From Gammaproteobacteria bacterium UBA3498 (GTDB lineage Bacteria > Pseudomonadota > Gammaproteobacteria > Pseudomonadales > Pseudohongiellaceae): 6,586 nt of DNA. The stretch is from contig DFQD01000192.1 in the NCBI GenBank assembly GCA_002377605.1, positions 1 through 6,586 of the forward strand, read 5' to 3'. The first letter of the stretch is position 1; each line of letters opens with the position of its first letter. A program made the position numbers and the translations under genes. The notes under the pieces are model-generated. The model was not told where the DNA came from. It saw only the letters and a list, made by a program, of their open reading frames with translations, and made no database searches. This document shows, piece after piece, positions 1 through 6,586 of this stretch.

Positions 1-15
1 TTTTTTATGCGCAAA

Positions 16-22
16 CTTCCTT
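16..22 (-). promoter_or_regulatory. Shine-Dalgarno-like sequence after the VWA gene
   Basis: On the minus strand the stop TAA (21-23) runs directly into AAGGAAG (16-22), a good Shine-Dalgarno match. It would suit a coupled gene starting nearby. No ATG or GTG follows in the remaining 15 bases; a TTG at 12-14 is rather close, and any better start would lie beyond position 1. It may therefore be chance. Confidence 0.3.
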
Positions 23-2324
23 AAGACAGCCCTTTCATTCTTCGTGAAATCCAATCTATGCAGAGCAATAAGATTAGCAGCGCCAATAACCAGGGCTGGT
101 CCCAAAGATCTATTTGTACTTCCCGTGAATACGCGTTGGGGGTGAACTCAACACTTTCAGGCAACCCATTCACATCACTAAGATTGAAGTAAGATCCTCC
201 GCTGGCGTCGGCAATGCGACCTAACAGACCTGCATCCATTTCCGCATTGGTGTATTCACGTAAAGAAGGTGTAACCACAAAGGCGGTGCGCTTTTCCGAA
301 GCATCAACAGCAGCATCGCCGGCGGCACTGGCAACATCAACTAATAAACTGAACACGCCCTCTTCTTCAACAGTAAAGTTGGCACGATAAACACCATCTT
401 CCTCGATATTCCACTCCATTGGCACATCGCTAACCTGATCTAAAGGATCCGTAGTTTGCATCCAAAGGGTAGCATCGTTATCAGGTTCATACTGGTCATT
501 TAGCACTAGCGCAGTGACATTCACTTCATCACCAACGTTATAAAACTCGCGATCGAATTCGATTGTGATACGTTCCGGCGCCGAGACCGCCAGCCAGCGC
601 AACAATTGACGCCAGATAGTCTCATGAGATTGATCCTCCGAATGCATCATCATCTGCCAACGCCAAGTGCTTGCAGTAGTAACTGACACACTGCGACCAC
701 TGCCATAACGCTGTTGCGCAACGATTGGAAGAGGTTGATTCTGGTATTGCAAAACAGGGTGCTCTAACAAAACTGTTGCACCCGGTTTAATGCGACCAGT
801 TACGTACACACCTTGTAACTCTGGTAACTGTCGCCAAAAATTTTCGTTCAGGGAATCTTCGCCTGACAATCTTAATAGAGGAGAGAATTCTCCGTTATTT
901 GTTAATCGAGGATAGAACAGCTCAGCGGTAGGGTGATCTCCGCGGCGTATGCCCCCTCTTAAATGTCCTGGTAGAAAGTTTTCTTCGACTATTGTGACCG
1001 GCAAGATATCAGCGATCGGTGTGTCGATAAACTCTTCGTCCACCATCCCGCTCATTAAGAATCCGCCTCCTCGTTCAGCAACGAATTCATCGATCATTTG
1101 CAACTGATCGTCGTTGAAAAAACTCTCTTCAATATCACCTAGCACGATAGCTTCGTAGGCGTAGAGATCTTCTTTCGACGCTGGAAAGCCTTCCGCTAGC
1201 TCTGTAGGTGATTCAATACCCTGACGGTAGTATTTTTCTGGGCCGGTTTGTAGATAGGTGGCCAATCGTATGGAATCATCTCCCTGCACTGCTCGACGTA
1301 TAAACTTATATTCGTTGCGGGGATGTCCTTCTATGTATAGAACATCGAGTGGAGGTTTTGCAGTGTTGTCTACGAGGAAACTGTAGGAGTTGTTTTGCTC
1401 GATGATTTCACCACTCTGCAATTCAATCTGTAAGTCGTAAACAATTAGCTCGGGGCGTTCCGGAGTCAATTCCAGATCAAAGCGCCGCGCAACACCCTCC
1501 GCTCCTAACGTAACCACTTCAGTTGCGACGATCTCTTCACCATCACGTATAGAAAGTTCTACTTCCTGACCCTCGAAGCCTTGATGGTTCACATCCACCT
1601 GAACATTAAATACAGAACCTTCGAGTACAGTTTTCGCAGCAGTGACATCGACAATGCCAATGTCCTGAGGAATATCTTCCTGGCCTACTCCAACGGTGAA
1701 GATCGGAATTCGCCTATTACCAAAATCTTGAGCGGCATTAATTGGATCAGAATCGCCATTGTCGGCACCGTCAGTAACAAGTACCAAACCACCAAGGCGT
1801 AATCCATTTAACTGATCGTCAACATATCGCAGCGCCTGATCGACAGAAGAGGCTGTGCCCTCTTCACTAAGGCCTTCCATTCCATTAATGCGTTGAGTTT
1901 GACCGTCAAAGCGAAAAGTTCGAATCTGAAAGAATTCAGATAACTCATCGATGATCCCATCTTCGAAGAAAGTCTCACCAATGGCTGCCTGTCGCGATTG
2001 GCCGCCAGGAAGGTCAGCAATAGACATGCTCTGGGAATCATCGATTAATACACCGAGATAAGTTTCCTGCGGTGCAGCCTGCATGGTAGTGATAACCGGT
2101 CTGAGTAGGCAGAAAAGAATCAGCACCAGCACACTGGAACGAGTAGTGACAAAGAAAGTTTTCCAACCAGGAGTCAGTGGTCGGGTAGTTTTGAAATAGG
2201 TTAACCAGACTCCTGCGATAATGAGCAGAACAAAAACACCGAATAACCACGGGCTAATGCCGTAAGCAAAGCTAAAGGTGCCTTCTTCGAGTGCAGTGAG
2301 GAGATTAGGTTGTGTGTATTGCAT
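21..2324 (-). CDS. Membrane-anchored VWA / glutamine-amidotransferase-like protein
   Basis: The protein has 767 residues. Membrane segments lie at about 26-44, 63-80 and 744-758; the basic loop 45-62 (KTTR, WK) and the tail RRMKGLS point to the cytoplasm, so residues 81-743 should be periplasmic. A von Willebrand factor A domain spans about 87-215 with a complete metal-binding MIDAS: D95-x-S97-x-S99, probably T157, and D185 in VTDGADN. A beta-rich section (about 222-320) follows. A class I glutamine-amidotransferase-like domain (about 324-580) carries YIEGHPRNEYKFIRRAV (330-346), IVLGDI (393-398), RGGGFLMSG (418-426) and GSGRSVSVTTASTWRW (541-556). No cysteine lies in it where a catalytic nucleophile would be expected, so it is probably a non-catalytic binding fold. 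A further beta-rich region (about 583-685) resembles an Ig-like domain. The start ATG follows the DUF4175 stop by 2 bases, with only a weak CCAGG (2335-2339) upstream, which suggests translational coupling. Such proteins occur with MoxR ATPases and DUF58 proteins; a role in envelope complex assembly is inference. No moxR is in the window. Confidence 0.87.
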   Translation of the reverse strand: MQYTQPNLLTALEEGTFSFAYGISPWLFGVFVLLIIAGVWLTYFKTTRPLTPGWKTFFVTTRSSVLVLILFCLLRPVITTMQAAPQETYLGVLIDDSQSMSIADLPGGQSRQAAIGETFFEDGIIDELSEFFQIRTFRFDGQTQRINGMEGLSEEGTASSVDQALRYVDDQLNGLRLGGLVLVTDGADNGDSDPINAAQDFGNRRIPIFTVGVGQEDIPQDIGIVDVTAAKTVLEGSVFNVQVDVNHQGFEGQEVELSIRDGEEIVATEVVTLGAEGVARRFDLELTPERPELIVYDLQIELQSGEIIEQNNSYSFLVDNTAKPPLDVLYIEGHPRNEYKFIRRAVQGDDSIRLATYLQTGPEKYYRQGIESPTELAEGFPASKEDLYAYEAIVLGDIEESFFNDDQLQMIDEFVAERGGGFLMSGMVDEEFIDTPIADILPVTIVEENFLPGHLRGGIRRGDHPTAELFYPRLTNNGEFSPLLRLSGEDSLNENFWRQLPELQGVYVTGRIKPGATVLLEHPVLQYQNQPLPIVAQQRYGSGRSVSVTTASTWRWQMMMHSEDQSHETIWRQLLRWLAVSAPERITIEFDREFYNVGDEVNVTALVLNDQYEPDNDATLWMQTTDPLDQVSDVPMEWNIEEDGVYRANFTVEEEGVFSLLVDVASAAGDAAVDASEKRTAFVVTPSLREYTNAEMDAGLLGRIADASGGSYFNLSDVNGLPESVEFTPNAYSREVQIDLWDQPWLLALLILLLCIDWISRRMKGLS

Positions 2325-2326
2325 TG

Positions 2327-5300
2327 CTACTGAGCCTGGTTTTCAGACCCCTGATTTTCTGACAATACACGATAGTATTCCTGAACCAAGTCGCGATATT
2401 CATCTGGAATATCTTCTTCGACAGTTGCATACAATTTGTTATTGATGGCATCTAACTCGGCTTGCGCTCTGAGCGCGCCTTCCAATTCAATAATCGGTTC
2501 CAATAATTCTCTGAATAATTCAGGCTGGTTAAGAAAATCTTCAATATCCTGCTGCGTCAAAATCTGACGAATGGAACGTGCATTACCCCAGGGTAAGTTG
2601 TTGCCATCGTCAGTAACTCGGCCACCGATTCCAACACGATCCTGATTCACTCCGCGAGCTCCTCCGATCTGCTGTTGCCCCCCTGCTGCATTTGCCTGAC
2701 CCGGCTGACCGCCCTGTTGCTGTCCATTGGACTGCTGGCCTCCAGGCTGTTGTCCACCCGCCTGCGCTTGTTGCTGCAATTGTCGTTGTAAGTCCTGCGC
2801 AAGTTGTTGTGAACGCTGCAATTGATCGCGCATTTCTCTGACTGTCGGCACACCTCCACTCGCCCGTCCATCTTCATTGAATGCTAATGCCTGCTGTTGC
2901 AGATCTTCAACCTGCTCTCTTAGGTCTTCCGCATCTCTTGCTGCCTGTGCTAACTGATCCGACGGCGAATTCATATTCGCCGGATTTAAAGCCAGCAATT
3001 GTTGCGCAAATTCTTCAATTTGCCCTTCTAGCTCGCCTTCGATATCTACGGACAGATTCACCATGCCATTGCGCAGCACCCGATTACTGGTTTGCATCTC
3101 CTCTCGAATTGGACGCAGATCCCGAGAGGCTTCTTGCGCGTCAGACATTAAGCGCTGATCGTCGCTATCGCCTCGGGCGATGATTGCGCGCAACATGTCT
3201 TCGATTTCTTCGAGGTCTCGCTGTTGTTGTTGTTGCATTTCCACCAGGTCTTGCAGCTCCTCAGAATTGCGCACGGATTGTCTGGTTTGTCCTAATCCTT
3301 GTTGACGAGTTGTACCCTCCATGGCGTCCTGCAGCGCACGTTGCTGTTGCAGTAATTGCCGGCCACGTTGACCTAAATTCTGTGCTAATTGATTCACGGA
3401 ACGATCAGTTTCCTGTTCCAATTCCTGTTGCCTTTCTCTTAAGTTCTCGAGAGCTTTCTGACTACGTGCTGCAGCCATAGAAGCGGAATCACTTTCTGCC
3501 GCCTCCTGCATTTGTTCTGCAGCTCTTTGCAACGCAGTTTGCGGTTGTTGGCCGCCACCACCAGAACTGCTTGATGAGGATTGTGCTTGTTGTTGCGACT
3601 GCTGTCCGCTCTGAGACTGTGAACTCTGCTGCCCACGTGACATTTGCTGCGCTAACTGCTGCACTTCACGACTCAACTGTTCCTGCTGCCGCATTAAGCG
3701 TTCTAATTCACGACGCTTTTGTTCTTCCGTCATTTGATCTTCGCGGCGGGCGAGATTTCTTTGGGCCCGAGTAAGGCCTTCTTGTCTCCTTGCCAGCTCT
3801 TCTAATTTATTCGCTTCTTCCTGCTGCTCGGGAGAGCCGCCGCGACGTTGATTTGGGGTCTCGTAACGATTTTCCAATTGACCCATTTCCATTTCAAATA
3901 GCTCGCGCAAGTCTTCACGTTCCTGACGGGCACCACCACCGCCACCGCCACCGCCGCCTTGCTGCATGCTAATATTAGTGCGGTTAATAGAGGCCTCTGA
4001 CTTGAGGATGTATTGCAGTGCAAGCTGTTCCGGACGAAGTGCGCTGGTAATCTGTTCTAAGTCGAGCTCATTCGCGGCAAGGTTCATTTGGTCTATCGCT
4101 AGAGAAAGATTTTCTACCGCGGCATCGTAAGTATCATCAGAAAAATTTAATCGTTCTGCTAATCGATCAATTGACATTCTTGCTCGATCGGTTGCTTCTC
4201 TTTGTGACTCGGCAATGATTTCTGCGTCCCCACTGAATTCTTCCTGTGAAACCTGATCTTGTCTATTCTTTAACTTCCAGGTTGCAGCAATGATATCTTT
4301 TTGAATAGTAACCAGAGCACTGGAATCACCTCCGCCCTGACCACCTCCGGCACCTTGTCCACCGCTCTGGCCAGGGCTACGACGAAATTCTTGATCAGTT
4401 GGAATAACTTGCAAGAAATAGATATCGGAAATAACCGTTGCTGGACCTTCCAATCCATTATTATCAGCCAGGGTTAAGAAGTAGCTAACAAAATCGCCAG
4501 GCTCGACTTCCAAATCTTCCAGATAGATAAGTTCATTACCGGAAACGTTGCGGATATTTTGTTCCGGAAGGAAGTCCACCTGAATCTCATCTAAGCCTAC
4601 AACACTATAATTCAGCACGAACTCTGACAGGCCATAATCGTCAGACGCATCTATTTCCAAAATGACCTCTTCGAGAGGCATTACATCTTGATCACGGCCA
4701 GGACGAATCAATGCCAATTCTGGGGGGTAATCCTCGATAGCACGAATGAAATAATCCAAAGGATTCTGACTGCTTAAATCAGAGTGATCCGTGGCATTAA
4801 TTCTATAAATTCCATCCTGGTTAACAGTGAATCGAGCAATACCAATATTGCCATCTAATTGAAGCTCTAAATCTTCATAAGGCGAATTGGGGTTAATTTC
4901 ACCTTCTTCACCACGAAAGTTTTCTTCAAATTCCACATTGGCGGTAGCAATTGTCTTATTAAAAGTTACTCGTAAATCTACAACGGTTCCTTCAGGCACA
5001 ACCATGTCGCCGCTATCTTCTTCAACAGAGTCTTCAATGCCAGTGTAATCCGGATAGTCAAAAGCGAGATCGATCTGCTCTATCTGGGGTAAATCAAACA
5101 AACTGATTTCAAATTGAGGCGAACTCTGTTCACCCCGCTCATCGAAAGTCACATAGTAAATCGTGTCTTCATCTAAAGACGGAATATAGTAGCTGTAGGT
5201 AGCGCTCTCACTGCCACTGCCATCCTGGGACATGCGCAGATCACGCCAATTAACATTGTCATCCTGAAGGCGCAAAGTAATGTTGTCTGGAGTAGCATTA

Positions 5301-5983
5301 TTAACCCGCGCAATAATAGTTAGGCTATCGCCGCGCTGCATTTCCAAATCACCGGGCTCGACGCTAATCTCAATATCTGCTGGAATCTCGGCTATAACAA
5401 TGGGTTCGTTAATAGCAAAAGGCCAGGCCAGACGGCTGCCAGCATTAAGTAGCGCATCGGAACTTACGAATATAGCGACTACCACTGCGATCACCGAAGC
5501 AGCAGAACCAAAAGAAATCCAACTGGCTTGTGCTGGAGCAACAGTTTCAACTTCCCGTTGCTGCTGTTGGACATGCTCTTGCGCGTCTACCCAGAGTTGT
5601 TGAATAAATTGCTGCGATACGCCTGCCTTTCCATGAATAAGGTCTTCTTCACTAAATTCTAATGAAGTAAGCAGGCGTTGTTCTAAATCAGGAATATGAT
5701 CTTCGACATAGTGAGCGAGTCGACGATAATCGGTATGTCTTCTTTTTAATACAAGCGCAAACCACCAAACTAAAACCCCTATTCCTGCCAGAGAAACAAG
5801 AAATAGAAAAATGGTTCCGGCTTTACCTAAATCTAACCAGACTGAAATCGATGCTGATACGAGGGCGAAAATTGAAGCTGCTATCGCAAAATAGCTTCCT
5901 TGTTTTAGGACAAATAAAATGGTCCTCCGCCGTCGCAGAGTTTTGAGCGTGGCTCGCAGACTTTCAAATGTGGGTGAAGACAT
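2327..5983 (-). CDS. DUF4175-family inner-membrane protein with long coiled-coil periplasmic arm
   Basis: The protein has 1218 residues. After a basic start (RRRR at 17-20) come membrane segments at about 28-50 and 56-79, a basic loop (KRRHTDYRR at 80-88) carrying the family-type stretch RRLAHYVEDHIPDLEQRLL at 87-105, and a third segment at about 157-175. By the positive-inside rule the loop is cytoplasmic and residues 176-1218 are periplasmic. A beta-rich, Ig-like, very acidic part (about 190-527) contains YPDYTG (310-315), VPEGT (329-333) and DDYGL (448-452), all typical of this family. A Gly-rich linker (535-553) leads to a helical, Gln/Glu/Arg-rich coiled-coil arm (about 560-1075), broken by nine glycines (676-684) and a Gln/Ser tract (775-812). 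A Gln/Gly linker (about 1062-1107) precedes a conserved-looking C-terminal domain (about 1125-1205) with LNQPELFRELLEPIIELEG and IPDEYRDLVQEYYRVLS. The biochemical role is unknown; family members occur in MoxR/VWA operons, and a structural or chaperone-like envelope role is inference. The stop lies 2 bases before the next start, so the two genes form an operon. Confidence 0.85.
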   Translation of the reverse strand: MSSPTFESLRATLKTLRRRRTILFVLKQGSYFAIAASIFALVSASISVWLDLGKAGTIFLFLVSLAGIGVLVWWFALVLKRRHTDYRRLAHYVEDHIPDLEQRLLTSLEFSEEDLIHGKAGVSQQFIQQLWVDAQEHVQQQQREVETVAPAQASWISFGSAASVIAVVVAIFVSSDALLNAGSRLAWPFAINEPIVIAEIPADIEISVEPGDLEMQRGDSLTIIARVNNATPDNITLRLQDDNVNWRDLRMSQDGSGSESATYSYYIPSLDEDTIYYVTFDERGEQSSPQFEISLFDLPQIEQIDLAFDYPDYTGIEDSVEEDSGDMVVPEGTVVDLRVTFNKTIATANVEFEENFRGEEGEINPNSPYEDLELQLDGNIGIARFTVNQDGIYRINATDHSDLSSQNPLDYFIRAIEDYPPELALIRPGRDQDVMPLEEVILEIDASDDYGLSEFVLNYSVVGLDEIQVDFLPEQNIRNVSGNELIYLEDLEVEPGDFVSYFLTLADNNGLEGPATVISDIYFLQVIPTDQEFRRSPGQSGGQGAGGGQGGGDSSALVTIQKDIIAATWKLKNRQDQVSQEEFSGDAEIIAESQREATDRARMSIDRLAERLNFSDDTYDAAVENLSLAIDQMNLAANELDLEQITSALRPEQLALQYILKSEASINRTNISMQQGGGGGGGGGARQEREDLRELFEMEMGQLENRYETPNQRRGGSPEQQEEANKLEELARRQEGLTRAQRNLARREDQMTEEQKRRELERLMRQQEQLSREVQQLAQQMSRGQQSSQSQSGQQSQQQAQSSSSSSGGGGQQPQTALQRAAEQMQEAAESDSASMAAARSQKALENLRERQQELEQETDRSVNQLAQNLGQRGRQLLQQQRALQDAMEGTTRQQGLGQTRQSVRNSEELQDLVEMQQQQQRDLEEIEDMLRAIIARGDSDDQRLMSDAQEASRDLRPIREEMQTSNRVLRNGMVNLSVDIEGELEGQIEEFAQQLLALNPANMNSPSDQLAQAARDAEDLREQVEDLQQQALAFNEDGRASGGVPTVREMRDQLQRSQQLAQDLQRQLQQQAQAGGQQPGGQQSNGQQQGGQPGQANAAGGQQQIGGARGVNQDRVGIGGRVTDDGNNLPWGNARSIRQILTQQDIEDFLNQPELFRELLEPIIELEGALRAQAELDAINNKLYATVEEDIPDEYRDLVQEYYRVLSENQGSENQAQ
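2663..2800 (-). repeat. Gln/Gly-rich low-complexity tract before C-terminal domain
   Basis: Residues 1062-1107 of the DUF4175 protein are built from repeated GGQQ-like units with interspersed Ala, Ser, Asn and Pro. The tract joins the last coiled coil (about 1047-1070) to the more conserved-looking C-terminal domain and is probably disordered. Confidence 0.75.
3548..3661 (-). repeat. Gln/Ser-rich low-complexity tract
   Basis: Residues 775-812 of the DUF4175 protein are mainly Gln and Ser, with six consecutive serines (802-807) followed by four glycines. It separates two coiled-coil blocks (about 715-774 and 814-930). The DNA is rich in CAG/CAA and TCx codons in the reading frame, so it is a coding tract and not an independent repeat element. 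Confidence 0.75.
3932..3958 (-). repeat. Nine-glycine tract (GGC/GGT trinucleotide run)
   Basis: Nine consecutive glycine codons encode residues 676-684 of the DUF4175 protein. Only GGC and GGT are used, giving a near-tandem trinucleotide repeat. It lies just before the first strong coiled-coil stretch and is a likely flexible hinge. Copy number could vary by replication slippage without changing the frame. Confidence 0.85.
4316..4378 (-). repeat. Gly/Gln/Ser-rich linker, ectodomain to coiled-coil arm
   Basis: Residues 536-556 of the DUF4175 protein are almost entirely Gly, Gln, Ser and Pro. The tract marks the boundary between the beta-rich ectodomain and the helical arm and probably acts as a flexible hinge. 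Confidence 0.6.
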
Positions 5984-5988
5984 AGAGA

Positions 5989-5995
5989 CTCTTTT
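5989..5995 (-). promoter_or_regulatory. Ribosome binding site of the DUF4175 gene
   Basis: On the minus strand AAAAGAG ends 5 bases before the ATG at 5981-5983. It is a partial Shine-Dalgarno match (AAGAG) at suitable spacing and supports this start. The start is also supported by the short basic N-terminus before the first membrane segment, as usual in the family. Confidence 0.5.
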
Positions 5996-6038
5996 AGATG
6001 TTTTAGCGCACTAACGGACCTCGAAAATCCGCCAAAAC

Positions 6039-6066
6039 GTTAAACGACCGAAATACTGAGTTTCAA
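6039..6066 (-). promoter_or_regulatory. Candidate sigma70-type promoter for the DUF4175 operon
   Basis: Read on the minus strand, TTGAAA (6061-6066, five of six matches to TTGACA) is followed after 16 bases by TTTAAC (6039-6044, four of six matches to TATAAT). Transcription would begin near 6032, leaving a leader of roughly 50 bases before the ATG at 5981-5983. The -35 element overlaps the palindrome at 6060-6087, so a protein binding there could control it. The -10 match is mediocre and the spacer is one base short of optimum, so this is only the best candidate found by eye. Confidence 0.33.
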
Positions 6067-6087
6067 GCCTTTCGAAGGGCTTCAAAC
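6060..6087. repeat. 28-base imperfect palindrome (hairpin-forming)
   Basis: The outer arms are GTTT (6060-6063) and AAAC (6084-6087). One C-C mismatch (6064 with 6083) separates them from the inner arms AAGCCTTTC (6065-6073) and GAAGGGCTT (6074-6082). The inner part pairs throughout apart from one wobble position (6070 with 6077). A real hairpin would need a few central bases unpaired, giving roughly 7 inner pairs plus 4 outer pairs. No T run follows on either strand, so it is not a standard terminator. It could be an operator for a dimeric regulator, a UTR structure, or a dispersed intergenic repeat. The right-strand -35 candidate of the next gene lies in its left arm. Confidence 0.6.
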
Positions 6088-6315
6088 CCCCTCCGGGCTG
6101 ACCGCAAACGAACGCAGATTGTCTCATTTTTGCGTGTTTAACTATCCCATTAACAGGCCCCGAAAAGCAAGGATTTAAAGGCCTGATTGAGGACAAAACC
6201 TCTGAGATATCAGTTAGTCGGAATGATGATCGCATCTGCCCGAAAATAACCAGAATTTAGCTTCCTTTAAGAGCGTATGAAGACTTGAGAAAAATGCTGG
6301 ACCTTTCTTTTGCAG

Positions 6316-6586
6316 CTATTCTGGATATCCCATTTCGGCGGGCCGATAGTATTGAGAGTCTTTTGGGAAAATTCGGATCTTACCTACTGTAGCAGCAGCA
6401 ACCAAATCATCAAGATTTCGATGCTCAATAATATCGGACAATGTTGTCATAGTTGGTCGAGGAAGAACCCATTCCTCTGCTTTGGCTTCGGCAATCGCAT
6501 TGCGAGGTGAGATCCATTTATGATCTAAGATCTCATCGTTATCCACGGTAACTGAAACCAAGTCAAATAATGGGCAAATAAAAAAC
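6316..6586 (-). CDS. Nudix hydrolase, NUDT19-like, C-terminal part (5' end outside window)
   Basis: This is the last 89 codons of a gene that begins to the right of the window; the frame stays open to the window edge and ends in TAG at 6316-6318. Visible features are a hydrophobic strand (FFICPLFDL) followed by NDEILDHKWISPRNAI and VLPRPTMTTLSDI. An acidic residue, then W-[IL]-S/T-P-x-x-A, and about 20 residues on a P-P/R-T-x-x-T-L segment, is the usual layout downstream of the Nudix box in NUDT19-like CoA or nucleoside-diphosphate-linked hydrolases. The Nudix box itself (GX5EX7REUXEEXGU) would lie upstream and cannot be inspected, so catalytic competence and substrate are unknown. A TTG at 6559-6561 could be read as a start, but the frame continues through it into typical Nudix strand sequence, so I treat the gene as partial. 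It is separated from the next gene by 332 bases and is probably a separate transcription unit. The family assignment rests on short motifs only. Confidence 0.7.
   Translation of the reverse strand, partial: FFICPLFDLVSVTVDNDEILDHKWISPRNAIAEAKAEEWVLPRPTMTTLSDIIEHRNLDDLVAAATVGKIRIFPKDSQYYRPAEMGYPE

Larger units (their letters stand above)
5984..6315. other. 332-base intergenic region with several inverted repeats
   Basis: No convincing gene lies here. On the minus strand 6011-6235 is open for 74 codons (ATG at 6233-6235), but it has no good ribosome binding site, overlaps the best promoter candidate and the palindrome, and its product shows no family I recognise. The region contains the strong palindrome at 6060-6087, a CAGGCC/GGCCTG repeat (arms 6154-6159 and 6180-6185, extendable by two G-T pairs when read as minus-strand RNA), a GAGG/CCTC repeat (6189-6192 and 6199-6202), and a broken repeat (6106-6116 with 6131-6139). 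No inverted repeat is followed by a clear T run on the minus strand, so I see no standard intrinsic terminator for the Nudix gene. Confidence 0.6.

Noticed and set aside
1581..1802. Plus-strand open frame of 73 codons
   Set aside because: It is antisense to the VWA domain coding region, including the VTDGADN strand, and shows no domain or good ribosome binding site.
2881..3480. Two adjacent plus-strand open frames of 100 and 98 codons (2881-3183 and 3184-3480)
   Set aside because: They lie antisense to the repetitive Gln/Glu/Arg-rich coiled-coil coding region, where biased codons keep the opposite frame open. The predicted products show no recognisable domain.
3548..3958. Repetitive DNA as a CRISPR array or non-coding satellite
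   Set aside because: There are no regular repeats with unique spacers. The repetition is codon-level and lies within one uninterrupted reading frame of 1218 codons.
5280..5603. Plus-strand open frame of 107 codons
   Set aside because: It is antisense to the N-terminal part of the DUF4175 gene, which is well supported by membrane segments and family motifs. The product is Ser/Thr/Cys-rich with no recognisable domain.
6060..6087. Palindrome as an intrinsic terminator of the Nudix gene
   Set aside because: It lies about 230 bases past the Nudix stop and no T run follows the hairpin on the minus strand.
6011..6235. Minus-strand 74-codon open frame in the intergenic region, as a gene
   Set aside because: It has no convincing ribosome binding site and no recognisable family, and it spans the palindrome and promoter candidate. 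Kept only as a finding to check, not as a CDS.
6310..6510. Plus-strand open frame of 66 codons
   Set aside because: It is antisense to the Nudix C-terminal region, whose motifs favour the minus strand.
6559..6561. TTG as the start of a complete 81-residue protein
   Set aside because: The same frame continues upstream to the window edge with residues that fit the preceding strand of a Nudix fold, so the gene is more likely truncated by the window.

Overview
The window carries three protein-coding regions, all on the minus strand, with no RNA gene, mobile element or CRISPR array that I can see. The organism looks like a Gram-negative bacterium of moderate GC content, apparently just under 50% by eye. 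The two large proteins are inner-membrane-anchored, strongly acidic in their extracytoplasmic parts, and belong to a set that accompanies MoxR-type ATPase operons in many Proteobacteria. A marine gammaproteobacterium is my best guess, but the window has no taxonomic marker gene.

Layout in the direction of transcription (right to left): (1) 6586 to 6316, the C-terminal part of a Nudix hydrolase of the NUDT19-like kind, whose N-terminus and Nudix box lie outside the window. (2) 6315 to 5984, a 332-base intergenic region with a strong imperfect palindrome at 6060-6087, weaker inverted repeats further upstream, and a plausible but weak promoter for the next gene. (3) 5983 to 2327, a 1218-residue DUF4175-family membrane protein with three N-terminal membrane segments, a beta-rich ectodomain and a very long Gln/Glu-rich coiled-coil arm broken by low-complexity linkers. 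(4) 2324 to 21, a 767-residue membrane protein joining a von Willebrand factor A domain with an intact metal-binding MIDAS motif to a glutamine-amidotransferase-like domain that lacks the catalytic cysteine. (5) 20 to 1, a short tail beginning with a Shine-Dalgarno-like sequence, which may mean that another gene follows.

The two large genes are separated by only 2 bases and are almost certainly co-transcribed and translationally coupled. Their predicted topologies put the VWA/GATase-like domains and the DUF4175 arm on the same, periplasmic, face of the inner membrane, so they probably form one complex. In related genomes such proteins sit with moxR (AAA+ ATPase) and DUF58 genes. Neither is in this window: the upstream neighbour is a Nudix gene, so any moxR/DUF58 partner must lie downstream (left of position 1) or elsewhere. 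The biochemical function of this protein set is not established. I do not see a clearly new system here; the points most worth checking are the architecture of the coupled pair and the structured intergenic region.
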